This document shows, in pieces, positions 46,771 to 58,400 of a stretch of DNA of 64,000 nucleotides (within the stretch, counting starts at the first letter, position 1; the number at the start of each line of letters is the position of its first letter). Position numbers and translations under genes: made by a program. The stretch comes from Trichuris trichiura (taxonomy: Eukaryota > Nematoda > Enoplea > Trichinellida > Trichuridae). Below the pieces are notes generated by a model that was given only the letters and a program-made list of their open reading frames with translations, was not told the DNA's origin and searched no databases. The DNA lies in contig JBAJFE010000014.1 in the NCBI GenBank assembly GCA_037903355.1, forward strand, positions 558,001 to 622,000. Reading direction: 5' to 3'.

Positions 46771-47795
46771 ATGGCGATAAACACGAACGCTCATTCCAAA
46801 GGCGAGAAAGGTTTTGTACACCAACAAAAAGAACCACCTGAGCTTCCTATTGGATCCACATTCGGAGAGTGCTGGAAAGTTACGCGTCTCATTGGATCCG
46901 GCGGTTTTGGAAATGTATATGAAGTTATGGACAGCAATCAAGATGGCAAGAAAAGTTCACTGAAGGTAGTCATTAATTCCTCTTGAAATGTTGCGAAAAT
47001 AACGCATAGTTTCAGGTGATGTATGACATTGAGAATTCAATGCTAGCTGAAGTACGTATCCTTAAGAAACTTGAGAGTTCATCCCATGGATGTAAGGTAT
47101 ACTCTTGGGGGCAAATAGGTTCTTTGAAATTCATAGCCATGACCCTTCTTGGCAATGACTTGGCTGTACTGAAGCGACTAACCCCGGAAAACAAGTTCAG
47201 CCTAAGTACAACATTGCGCGTTGGTTGCCAAATGGTTGAAGCTATTCGAGATGTTCACGAAATAGGATATATTCATCGGGATATAAAGCCTGAGAATTTT
47301 GCAATTGGCTACCAATGTAATCTAGTAAGAACCATCTACATATTAGATTTTGGTTTGGCTCGACGCTATAGATCAAGGCTTGGCCATGTACGACGACCCC
47401 GTCCATGTCCTGGTTTTAATGGCACCATGCGGTATGCTTCCATGTACGCTCACTGTAGTATGGAACAGGGACGACGGGATGACTTAATTGCAATGTTTTA
47501 CTCATTCTTAGAAATGTATCTAGGCTCACTTCCTTGGGACGCATACGACGACGACCATTTAACATGCATGACAATTAAGAAGTCATCAATCTTGGAAAAG
47601 CTTTTGACAAACGCTCCAAAGGCGTTTCTGAAAATTAGAAGTTATCTCGACAGCCTACAGTACGCTGATAAGCCTGACTATGCTTGGTTGATACTCGAGC
47701 TGACTTTAGTGATGAAACAACATGGTTACAAATTTGATGACGTTTACGACTGGGAAACTTCAATGCAAAACGCTCTTGCAAGATTAGCACTCTAG
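46771..47795 (+). CDS. CK1/tau-tubulin-kinase-like protein kinase (2 exons)
   Basis: Exons 46771-46965 and 47016-47795, with a 50-nt intron that keeps phase 0 (LK|VMYD), give 324 residues. The kinase domain is complete: glycine loop GSGGFGNV (42-49), Lys65 in SSLKV, IHRDIKPEN (HRD 152-154), DFG (176-178), and the CK1/TTBK-type activation segment GTMRYAS followed by EQGRRDDL and LPWDAYDDD. These point to the CK1 superfamily, closest to the TTBK-like proteins expanded in nematodes. It is almost only kinase domain, with no long C-terminal tail. Catalytic residues are intact, so activity is expected on Ser/Thr. An upstream in-frame ATG at 46,711 is less likely than MAINTN at 46,771. AATAAA lies at 47,822, 26 bases after the stop. 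Confidence 0.9.
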
Positions 47796-47967
47796 AAGAG
47801 CTCACTGCACTTGCAGCTTTGAAATAAACATATGCTTTGCTACCCCAGCTGCTCACCGCTTACGATAAAACACACTGAGAATTAAGTTTTCATTACGTGA
47901 TTGTTGAAAGCTTATCATTGCAACGAATACTACCAGGAAGAGACTATCATTGATTCCATTCTTTCAG

Positions 47968-48057
47968 GACGCATGGGGCCGTTTGCCCTTAGGCAGCACT
48001 GTTGCAGTTCAGCAAACTTTACCGTACGAGCAAAGAAATGCTTTTCCCAAAACAAAG
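47968..48057 (+). CDS. Orphan exon downstream of the kinase
   Basis: Bounded by a strong acceptor (CCATTCTTTCAG) and a donor (AAG|GTTAGA). Open in phase 0 for 30 codons: DAWGRLPLGSTVAVQQTLPY and onward. Either an internal exon of the gene ending at 49,721 or part of an alternative kinase 3' end. No start codon or partner exon found. Confidence 0.3.
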
Positions 48058-49412
48058 GTTAGAAATGTGATGAAACAACTTGGATTTTGAGAGCTAATCG
48101 AGTTATAAAGTGTGGACAAGCCAACGTCATAAACCGGAATCGAAAATAAGCGTTAAATGCAAGCTTCACTTGCAGCGGAACTGCGAAAAGAGTTCATTCA
48201 GATGCCGTTCCCCTAGACTGTGTACTATGCACTTAAGAGAACTGATTAACAAGCGCTGATTTATATAAGCAGCGGGACGATTAGTTTAACAAAAGGATTT
48301 ATATCAGAGAGAAATATTTTGCATTTTTAGTTTTTTGTGTTAGTTAGCTGGGTTATGCGCCTCATGATTTGGAAAATGGAGGTTCCTTTCTGTCAAGCAT
48401 GCATTATTCCCTTAAGTAAGCGTAAGCCAGTATATATGCTATAACAGTTTAGGCGACAGCTGTCAGAAAACTGGTAACAGTTTCACACGGCGACGATTCG
48501 TTGGCAACTCGACCAGTGCCCGCGGGAGATACCCGTTTACGTTATATGGACCAACGTACCCGCGTTGACTGATCATTGCGTTGCTTGTACTCAGGAGTAC
48601 TTGGCTTAACGATTAAACGTACAGTAGCTTATGTTCGTGATCGAACCAACGCTCCCCCAAACCTCAAACCACTTTTTTGCTGACATGCGCCTTATATTTA
48701 GTCTTACGCTTAAGTAAGGGCAGAACGGGATGCCTGGCAAGCTTACAGTATGACGATGGGGACCGCACTGTTTAAGTGAAAAAATCTTAAGAATGTGGAA
48801 TCAAAGTTTAAGGCTGAGTGGCTATCTTGGTTAACCAGTAAACAAGTGAAAAACTTATGGGGCGGAGTATAAACTGGTGGCATATAATAACTGGGCAAAA
48901 ATGGGAACGCGATGAATCACTCTTCATGTATTCTGTTCATTGAGTCTTTAACATTGTGCTCAAAATTTGTTGTTAGCTTACTTGATCAGAAATCATGCTG
49001 GCTGAATTTCCCTTTTAAAAAAGTGCTACATTGCTCACAGGGCAAAACAAGCCATTTATTACTATGTCAGAAGATAATTAGTTTGTTGCTAAATTACTGC
49101 TCTCATGACAATGCAATTTTTCCGTGGAAACTACCTTTACAACCAATCAACATGGAAGAGCAAAACCGTTTTGTTTGAGAGATTGAAATAGCCTTGTGCA
49201 GTTCAACTTCTTGAAAGATTAGGAGATGTCCTAAAAACGTTTATTGAAACTTAACGCTGCACTGTCAAATAGTTGCAAGGCGCGAAGTTTCCTTTGATCA
49301 TTGAGGAAACAGCGTACAGGAAAAGGAGGAAATTCATTTTTCAAAAACAGCGATTTCTAATTCATACCCACTGCTGATTACTGTAGAAAAAGATGATGCT
49401 TGTGTGAAACAG
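48058..49412. other. Gap, nothing resolved
   Basis: Probably upstream intron or exon space of the gene ending at 49,721. No exon could be supported. Confidence 0.35.
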
Positions 49413-49721
49413 AATTTAAAAACTACCTAATTGACGGTAGACGTTTTGCTGAGGTAGGAACATTATCACATTTTCCTAAATTGACCAGTGCCGCGCTAGT
49501 AGTTACTGACAAAGGTATGTGTAAGTTCGCCGCTAGCTTATGTTTTTTTAAATTCAAACAACAGGACCTATTCAGGCCAACTTAAAGAAACCGTTCTCAG
49601 GCGCTGGTGAGTATGAGTTTAAATAGGCGATGCGCAATTAAATTTAGAGCTGAACGGCAGGATTCCTGCAGACATTACCGTAAGCTGGAAAGATGCGGTA
49701 ATAGGCCTCAGGTACGTTTGA
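49413..49721 (+). CDS. 3' end of an unidentified gene (3 exons)
   Basis: Exons 49413-49514, 49565-49606 and 49648-49721, with introns of 50 and 41 nt and consistent phase 1 throughout, end in TGA. The reading includes RRFAEVGTLSHFPKLTSAAL, NLKKPFSGAELNGRIPADIT and the C-terminus VSWKDAVIGLRYV. I do not recognise the family. Upstream exons are unresolved. The stop is only 70 bases before the start of the next gene on the same strand. Confidence 0.45.
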
Positions 49722-49791
49722 CCTGCTTAAAGAGTGTAGACATTATTCCGACGACGTGCTTCTTTGACACACAACAAATCCAGCCTAAAAA

Positions 49792-52700
49792 ATGATAATG
49801 TTCCGTCAACTTACTGCTGCTGTTGCTGTGTACATTTTGTTGAGCCTTTTATTCGGCTTGGTAAGTTGTATATATATTTTTTAAAGACAATGCAAATATA
49901 ATTTGTTTTCAGTTCAGTTGGGTGAGGGTGAATGCAAACAAACAAGCAGTTAGTGTACCTAAAGATAAGGATTTACCGACAAAAAGTGACTTGAGAGATG
50001 TGGAAAAGCACATTTCTTTATTTCCGCATACTCTGCTCGTTTTTGGCGACTTTAGAAATGCTAAACTCATGAAGCAGATAGTCAGTGCCTACTCTGTAAT
50101 AGCAAAATCGATGAAAGGAGAGGCATCTGTGCTGCTGGTGGATTGTTCGTAAGTTAGCCAAGCTTTATTGAAACTATGTCTTCATTGTTCTGCAGTACGG
50201 AAAGCGGCAAAAGAACATGCAAGGCATTCAAGGCTTCTCCTGAACCAGTCCTACTCAAGTACTTCATGTAATCGCGCCATTTCTTTTGCGTTACAATTTA
50301 TGAAAGTTTTCGGGTTTTGATGTAGTCGTGGTCACCTGGTTCGAGAATTCCAAGAGGAGCCACCGGTGTCAGAATTGCTCCATTTCATACACAATCCATT
50401 TGAGTCGAACAACTGGCAAGATCCCGCTGGTACTGGAAATGTGATCTACATCAGGAGCTCTTTGGTAGGTTAAAAGAGCGAAACATTGCTTGGGTAACGA
50501 AATTTCATCAGACTTTGGAATACATTGTTAAGAAGGCGTCGGGACCTGTAGTGCTACTGATCTATATACCATGTGAGATTATCTTTATTTAGCAGAAGTG
50601 AGCATAGCTGCTCTTTTTCAGTTCTTGAACTTTGCGAGGAGTATAAAACTGTTTTCGGTTCCATTGCGGCCAGATTTAACCAAGGACTGGTATGGTAAAC
50701 TTTCGAATTCCTAATCAATGGACATGATTCATTGCAGGTGTTTGTCGGAGCAGATTATTCAATCTCGGAGAATGAGGGCATAAAACACCTGTTTAACACA
50801 ATCAGCATTCCTATGCTTTTATTTCTGAGGTAAGAGTCAGCAGAAAGGTGTTAAGTTATGATACCTCATTTTTGGTGTTATGCTTGTTTTTCTTGTAGAT
50901 CAGTTAATGGCTTCTTTTGTACGGATTTTCAGTTAATACTCCTTTAAACAGCACCAGTCCATTTACTACGTTGTTATTAGCGAAGTTGTCTAAACTGACA
51001 TAGTATAGTTTGTAAGAAACGGATTTATCTGTAAGTCACATTAGACAGAAATCTTATTAATTCTTCAGACTGCACAGTATTGTTTCAAGATTATGGGTTT
51101 GTCGCAGTTGATGCTGAGGTTCTAATTGTTTAAAGTGAGCACTTTAAACTTGGAAGTTTAAAGTTCAAAGCACTGAGCTCAAAGTGAAAATCTGACACTC
51201 AGGTTCTAATAGTTTAAAGCTGACGAGTTTAAATCGACAATATAATGCTCACGTCCTAATAGTTTAAATTGACGAATCTAAAGTGAAAACTTGTTGCTCA
51301 AGTTCTGAAGATTTAAAGTGAGCACTTAAAACTTGGAAGTTTAAAATTTAAAGCGAAAATTTGAAGCTGGAAGACAAATTTAAAGTAAGCACTTTAAACT
51401 TGGAAGTTTAGAATTTTTTTGAAGGTGACAACTCCTTTAATGGAAACGAATATGTATGATAAAATGTTTCCCAAAATAACAAAACAGTACTTGTTTCGAG
51501 AAGTCTCATGACTTAAGGACCTTATGGGCTACACTGTCTGGTTGCTTAGGTCGCTTGTTTTGCAGCAAAGGTACAGTGCAAAGATACAGTGGAAAGCCAA
51601 CTTTTGACCGAATCCTTTTCTGGGTGGAGAAGTACGCAATTATGACAGCAGCAGATCCGACTATGCTTTTCTTGCAGCCTCCTTGCTGGCACGACTTCTG
51701 CCAAGACGAGAAAGGCTTATAGTCAAACAAATCTCGTAAATGTTATGTCGAGGTTCGAGTTCGAAAAAATGTTGAAGGGCAGCGATCCTGTGTTAACCTT
51801 GTTTTACTTGGAAGGTAAATGTTTATTTTCAAATAGTTTTTCTTCTTAAGCGTCTTACTATGGCAGATGCCCCTATTTTTCTATTCTCCTTCTTCATCTA
51901 AACCTGCTGATCACATTACCTCTTGTTATTCATGCTTGAAAAAGACAAAATGTATTTTAGTCCTCAGCAGTTCGCGTGTTTGGGACTGAGGTCAAACGTT
52001 GTCCATTGTTTTATGCGGACACAAACCGTTTCTTCTTAAAGTTTTGTTCAAAAAAGTCATGCATCATTAATGAATTCAGATGAATAATCTTTTTGGCATC
52101 TATGACTTATAGGCTGCTATTCCTGCGATGAAATGATAAAAGTTTATGAAGCTGCATCGGCTATATCAAAACAGCATAACATAAGTGGAATATTTGCTGC
52201 TGCCGAGCTGTCTACTTGGAGGGAGTACACCGTTCCAGAATTTGTCATATCGGTTCCTATGTTGATATTCCACAGTTCAATTGACGCTATGAAATTGACT
52301 GAAGTCCGCTTCCAAAGCGAAAACGAAATCGTTTCATTTATGGCTAGGTTAGTGGAGGTATGTTCAATAGGGTGCCCTGAACGATAAACTTGCTTTCCCA
52401 GTCCAAAGGCATATTTTGCACACCTCCAAATCGTATCGTCATACGAACATATCCAGTGGCCTGAGAATGTTGTGCATCTGACAGTGGAAAGTTTCTCAAA
52501 AGTTTTGCGCTCAAAAAAACATGCTATGGTCCTCTTCTATACGGAGAGTTAGTGAATACAAAACCGTATGTAGCTGAAAGGACTTTTTGAGTTTTCAGAC
52601 TTAGCGGAATATGGTATAGTCAAATATCAATTTGGCAGCACGGCAACGGCGTTCATTGAAGAGCGCCAAGTTTTTTTTGGAGCAGTAGACTGTCAGTCCG

Positions 52701-53379
52701 AAGTTACCCTTTGCCGTCAACGTGCAGGTCAGAAACTACCTCAAATTAATTATTATAATTTCCTGAAGAGGGCGCGCGTCTACAACTCTGATTTTACGGT
52801 AACGTAACGCATCAGAAGTAAGCCGCCATAATATTGTGCGCATGTTTAGACTACGGAGCTTAGCAACTACCTATATACTGTAGTGAATTTGTCAGCTCCA
52901 TTTGAAGACATTGTATCTGATAGCGAGTAATCAAAAAGGGCGCAGATGCTTTCGTACCGCTAGTTATGTGCCATTTCAGCTTTTTCATCAGTCGCAGACA
53001 GTATCTCCACTTGCTGACTCCATTTGGACTTCTCACAGCTTCAGAAACTTTTCCCAGAGTAATAGTTTACTTTTTCCTACGTACATGCGAAAGGTGTGTT
53101 GGAGAAATAGCGAAATTCAGATCACTTGCTGAGTCTACTCCATCGACCTTCCTTCTGTTTGCCTATGTCGACTGCGTGATATATTACAGTGAGTTGAATG
53201 AACTGTCGTTTAGGGTGCTTAAACCTAAAATTTCAGATTTCTGCGCGAGGGACGTAATTGTGAACAACTCACTTATCAAATTTTATGCAGAAGCAGAAGT
53301 GGAGAGGACGTTCACGGACTGGATCGCTTTCGAAAATTGGTTCAGTCTCACGTTGAAAAGCGCTAACGTAACTCAGTAA
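49792..53379 (+). CDS. TXNDC16: Multi-thioredoxin-domain ER protein, TXNDC16/ERp90-like (14 exons)
   Basis: Exons: 49792-49860, 49913-50148, 50196-50267, 50326-50464, 50512-50572, 50622-50689, 50738-50829, 51566-51631, 51678-51814, 52113-52347, 52402-52547, 52599-52803, 52980-53188 and 53237-53379. All 13 junctions keep phase, giving 625 residues. Exon 1 is a signal peptide. The rest reads as successive thioredoxin-like folds: LLVDCS with CKAFK, LLKYF; LFLSKGTVQRYSG; LTLFYLEGCYSCDEM with a CxxC at 315-318; FGAVDCQSEVTLCRQRAG; and VIVYFFLRTCERCVGEIAKF with a CxxC at 545-548, followed by LIKFYAEAEVERTF. This layout fits TXNDC16/ERp90, a luminal ER protein with several thioredoxin folds. It is shorter than the roughly 820-residue human protein and has no KDEL-type end. 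Introns are 45-60 nt except introns 7, 9 and 12. AATAAA is at 53,648. The family call is by pattern, so another multi-Trx PDI relative is possible. Confidence 0.75.
51112..51412. repeat. Degenerate tandem repeat in TXNDC16-like intron 7
   Basis: Irregular units built on AGTTTAAAGTGAGCACTTTAAA and GGTTCTAATAGTTTAAA recur about six to eight times. They explain why this intron (736 bp) is much longer than its neighbours. Confidence 0.7.
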
Positions 53380-54049
53380 CTGGTTACACTCCAACCTTGT
53401 TCAAGCTAACTTCGTGGTCTGCTCCCCGCGCAAATCTCGCTAGTTATTTCCTTCGTGAACTTACTGCATTTGTCGGAAGTCACCTTCACAAAGTCTTCTG
53501 TTCTGTGCCAATCGTAAAAGTACTTTTTATCTTTTTTTTAAATATTAATCGACCTGACGGGCAGCTATCCATGCTGTTTTAGGTTGTTTTCTGGTTTTTC
53601 TCTTTGGTTTCAAAAGTAGCGACAACATTGGCTGTATACTGACCGCAAATAAACAAAAATGAATTAAAATGCTTGATCAATAGATGCTCATTTGCATTCT
53701 AAACAGTTACTTTTCTTTAATCATTTGGATCGTCAGCTGTTATTGAAATTCAGTGCTTCTCGTAACGCCAAAGAAGTATAGTTGTGTTGCAAGAAGTTTT
53801 GTTTTTAGCATAATTTATTTTGTAAGTTTTTTCCCTATTTTTAATTAGCCAAAGCACCAAGAAAACGAACCTGCAATTTTTAGTGATTTGCAGGTTTTGT
53901 TCTTTTGCTATTAGGTCGAAAAGTTTTAACGCTGACGTTTGCTTCATTTCAACGTTCCAAAACCTTACGAGATTTCCATATAAATTTATCTCTTACTCGT
54001 CATTGTTACCTATGACCACGGGTTATATTTTCCAAATCAGACAAAGACC
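53380..54049. other. 3' flank, nothing further
   Basis: Contains the likely 3' UTR of the TXNDC16-like gene, with AATAAA at 53,648-53,653. No other feature seen. Confidence 0.5.
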
Positions 54050-54355
54050 CTATTCCTGATAACAGTGTTTTTCCGGGTCTTTCTCTCTATCCTCGACGAC
54101 AGGAGTGGTTGGCGAGAAAAGGTGGAGGCCGAAAGGTCTTCTGACGTTCTTCCTGACAGAACTTGCGTGACCTCGCTCGATGAGAGCCCTTTTTAACGTT
54201 CTGCTGCCTGACAGCAAGAGGGAATATAGCCCTCCTTGAGAATCACTGCTGCAGAAAGAAGTAGATTTATCGACGAGGTATTGTATGAGACTATGATTTT
54301 CAAATCTTTTCCAGGTAGGATAATTTGGATCTTTTTTTAGCTGATCCAGCGTCAT
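54050..54355 (-). CDS. Possible small protein or last exon, unknown
   Basis: A minus-strand frame from ATG at 54,355 encodes 101 residues (MTLDQLKKDPNYPTWKRFEN and onward), hydrophilic, Lys/Arg/Ser-rich, with no signal peptide or membrane segment. The frame continues upstream for 12 codons (GGWRTYG) to a possible acceptor, so it may be a 3' exon. The composition looks coding, but I recognise no family. Confidence 0.35.
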   Translation of the reverse strand: MTLDQLKKDPNYPTWKRFENHSLIQYLVDKSTSFCSSDSQGGLYSLLLSGSRTLKRALIERGHASSVRKNVRRPFGLHLFSPTTPVVEDREKDPEKHCYQE

Positions 54356-54391
54356 ACCGTAAGTTCGCCAGCCACCCTGTTCTGCTTTCAC

Positions 54392-55354
54392 TTAAGCCTA
54401 AATCAAAACAGAAAGCTTATATTTTGTTTAAGGCTTAAATAAACGAGAACTGGATTGTTAGAAAGGAAACTGCATTTTTCAGACGAAGGGGTGGCTAATA
54501 GACAAGATCCAATGATCCTTTAAGCAATGTAAATGTCAGACTACAAAGGCAAGGCTTATGTGCATGATGAACAGCACCTCTCATCCGTCTGCACTCTCTT
54601 TCAGGAACGGCAGGTAGCCCTTCCAAGATTTGAAAACGCGATAGCTCCAGTTGTAGTAAATTTCAAGCTTTGTTATGGGATTTCTTATCTACTTCATATC
54701 GACATCTGCTGTAACCATCGCAGCTTTCGTCCTGGCCTAATGCTTTGGAATGAAATTTTATATAGGAAGTTTGGTCTCCTTTGAATTGCAATGCAATTTT
54801 TAAATTGATATTCCTTCGTCTGCTTTGGAAAAGTTGCTAAACTCTTCTCTGAACAGAAAGTGTTGATTCTTTTTACGGGAGTAACCACTTTATTTGAGTT
54901 AAACTGTAATAATTTATACGTAAGTATTAATAGCATTGGTTACCGATTTATCTCGTCAACCGATAACCGGTTTACCTTGCTGATTCTGGCATCTTCTGCC
55001 CAAGTAAAAAGGCGCAAAAATCAACTAACTGTGAACCACTCTGGCCAGTAGAACCGTTTGTTGCTCACGCTCACAAGTTAACTCTGATGAATGTAGGACA
55101 ATCAGTTAAACAATAATAAATATTCGCTAAGGCTGTAAGCTTTGAAGATTGGAAACCGTTTTATCACTTTAAACGGAGGAAGCTTTTTTCTGCTCTTCAT
55201 TGAGTATGTACAGTCTTGCTTGTTCTTCAAGTTGGTAGGATTCTCATTCTGGAACCAAAGGTTTACAGAGTATTAAAAACCGAAAGGTGAAGGCAGTTAA
55301 CTATAGAGATACTTTGAGCCTTTCCTAACTTGAAGTTTCGACAAACAAAATGAT
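54392..55354. other. Intergenic, nothing supported
   Basis: Short overlapping open frames on both strands. No motif or splice model. Confidence 0.5.
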
Positions 55355-55427
55355 GGGCCACTAGCTCAAATGGTAGAGCGCTCGCTTAGCATGCGAGAGG
55401 TACTGGGATCGATACCCAGGTGGTCCA
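55355..55427 (+). tRNA. tRNA-Ala (AGC)
   Basis: A 73-nt cloverleaf. The acceptor stem GGGCCAC pairs with GTGGTCC (one G-U) and is followed by discriminator A. The D arm is GCTC/GAGC, the anticodon arm CTCGC-TTAGCAT-GCGAG gives AGC, and the T arm CTGGG/CCCAG encloses ATCGATA. There is no intron and CCA is not encoded, as usual in eukaryotes. Internal A and B box sequences are present. The gene looks functional. Confidence 0.97.
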
Positions 55428-58400
55428 CTTTCTGTTGGGTTCCTTTTGTTTAACTTGTTTGCACGAGTATCCTATTACGAATATGTTTAAACACACATCG
55501 CTGTCAATGGTATATAATGCTAGGCTCATGATAAACTCGAGAGCGATTTGCCCTTGGCAACGTTTCACCGCGTTAGCTCTTCAATAGTGGAAGGAAAAAT
55601 TATTAAATGCAAAATCGAAGAAACGGACTGACATACTCAAACACGTTAGTTACGTATGGATCTTTCTATTGTCGCAAAAAATGCAGCGTTTTCAGGATAA
55701 GCCTGATCTCTTCTTCAGCATCTTAACAATTATCATAAATGTAGTGGTATCTTCAATGACGGTTTAACGGTGCTTCACGGTTTGAACTTCATTGTTTGGT
55801 TTAGTTACTCCTCAGCATAGTTCACTTGTTAGATTAAGTGAAACGAGATGAGATAAAACTAGGTAAGTTAGAACAACGTAAGCATACCAGTTAAGATCTC
55901 TTCTTTCGTGCTAGCGAATTCTATGTGATGGACAATATCCTACTGAGCAAAAACTGGCAGAAGAAAGAAAGACTCGCAAGAGTGCATCTGCAGGCTGTCT
56001 AAAACGACAATGTTAATAGTAAAGCGAACACAGGTACTTATGGCTTTCCTAAGGGCAAAAGTTTAGCATACGTTGATGTTTGTGCCTTGTTTCATAACGG
56101 CTAACGTTAAGCTGGCTAAGTTAAGTTGGTCATCGACGATTGAACGAAAGGCGTCCTGAAAAATTTTTCGACTTTTGTTCTACTATGCCGCTCCCGTAGT
56201 TTGCGTTAATGTGTAGTTCCAGTCGTAAATTGAGGAAAGAGTCTAGAGTTTTTGTTTTGTTTTTCCTTCAGGCAGCAGAGTTGGACGGCAATAGCTTTTT
56301 TTATTTACGAACGGGCAGCCATTTCTTTGAAATAGTTACTTTCGTAGAGAGAAGCGATTTTAACTATTCGTAATTACGGGATGTAACTATCGATTCGCAT
56401 AATAGTGCAGCAAAATACCAACTGGTTTCGTAGAAGTTGCCGTAGCGTGCTGAAGATGAGTTATCCAATACAGAACGCTGGAAAAGCGTCTCACCCAAAA
56501 TCGTACAAAGAAGATGGCAACAAATAACTAAGCTTTACACAACTTACATTTTTACAGTGACAGCTGACAGATGAAGTTTAATTATTTTCGCTACAACCGT
56601 AACGCGCAGTTTGTTCGAGGCGTAGGTTATTTCATATGATACATACTGCGAAGAGGCTACTTAGTAATGTATGTGATTGCAGGTGGAGAAACGTTGGTGG
56701 AATCAAAAATGACCAACTGGCCGTTATGCAAATGTCACGTTGACAGTAACTGGCTGCAGTGAAATAAATTCGAAGCCGTATGCATTTTAGATGCGTATGT
56801 TGTGTATATAGAAACGCAAAACTATTTGTCGCTGTGTAACATATCAAGTTTTAAGTTAGGAAACTTGACCTTTAAATTGGGATATTCATAGAAAACGTCA
56901 GAATTCAAAATGTTAGCGCCCTATCTAATCTTATTGTGGTCTTATAGCGTCATTTTATGATTTAATCAATAGGTGTGCAGCGTTGGTGCTTTCGTCGCCT
57001 GCCTGCGGCGAGTAAAGCTGCAAGCTACATTTAAAACCAAAATTACGTGGCAGCTAACATTCGATCACAATGCAGCTATTTTAGCCAATCCAAATGCTCC
57101 GCCAAATAGAGGTTTTCTTTTTTGCTTATATCTTTTTCTGAATTTAGCCACTTCTTTGGATCATCGTTGCCTGAGCGTAAAGCAAGCGTGTATCATTTCT
57201 TCAATTGGAAATCATTTTTTAAAAAAGAGCTCAGTATTTATGTGCGTCAAAAGCTATCGATCTATAAAAGCAGCAGGACCTGGAGAATTGAAAACTGAAT
57301 GTTTTCTGTACACGCATTAGTGAACATCATTTCCACTTTCATTTCTCTGGATCAAATCCTGTTTTACTTGCCTTTATTTTGCCAAAGATGTCGGAGCCGA
57401 TCCAGTCCCATCAACAGCGTTTGCATGCTAGACGAGATAAAAGACATTTTAATCAATCATAACATCATTGCGTATGGATAGAGTTAAGAACCGAAAGCAT
57501 TTTGGCAAAATCATAAACCTATGGAAAGGAGATTGATGAAGAAATATCATGGATCTTCGTAAGCAGAAATAAAGTAGGAATACTTCCTTTATTTGGAAAG
57601 AAATTTTTCTTTTCGTTGGTGACAAGCCGCGCCACTAATTACGGAACAAATGTACAACCGATGCGTGGTTGAGCTCTGGCCATTAAAAGAAATCTTACCC
57701 TTTTATGATAATAAGGGAATATGCTAACGACTTACCCGTGTTAACAGACTTATTCCTCAGCTATAAGTTATAAGGCAGCTTGGTTTCATGAAATTCAGAC
57801 TTCAATGACCTCTTTAGCCGTTTTAATAAATGAGAACACAGTAATCGCAAAAAATGCCTAACTTATTATACAAAAGAACTTAGATCCGATGATGCACTGA
57901 CAATTTTCTGTCTTACGGAGCAGGGTATGTCAACAAAATACTTTTGAACAAAACACAATAATTCACATGTTGAGCAGAAACTTAGTCATACGTTTACAGT
58001 AAAAATGCCCAACCGTCCGGTTTGTCAAATTCCTGCCCAGTTTAAGACAAAGACAGCGACTCAAGTATTGACGTACATCCAGGTGCTTTCTTTCCTCTAA
58101 GCAGAAGCGAAAAAAATGACTGTACGGAAAGAGCTCTACAATAAGACCTCTAAGGCAATTTCAAAGAGATAATGGTGGTATGCTTAGAGAGTTAGCGTGT
58201 AGTTGACATGGCGTTTTTCGTTTCCTTCTGACACACCTTTCCAAACAAAATGGGCCATTGCCCCTCGTAGTGTCGGTGCAAAGAGGCACTAAATTTCAAA
58301 CGTGCTTGTGCTTAGCAGATGAACATTCAGAGGCCAGATGTTGCACGCCAACGAACAAACGGGCGAGGCTGAACGAATTCTTCCGCGTAATAGTCTGACT

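Noticed and set aside
51506..51730. 74-codon minus-strand frame in the TXNDC16-like gene
   Set aside because: Overlaps plus-strand exons 8 and 9, which are fixed by phase and thioredoxin pattern. No ATG start.
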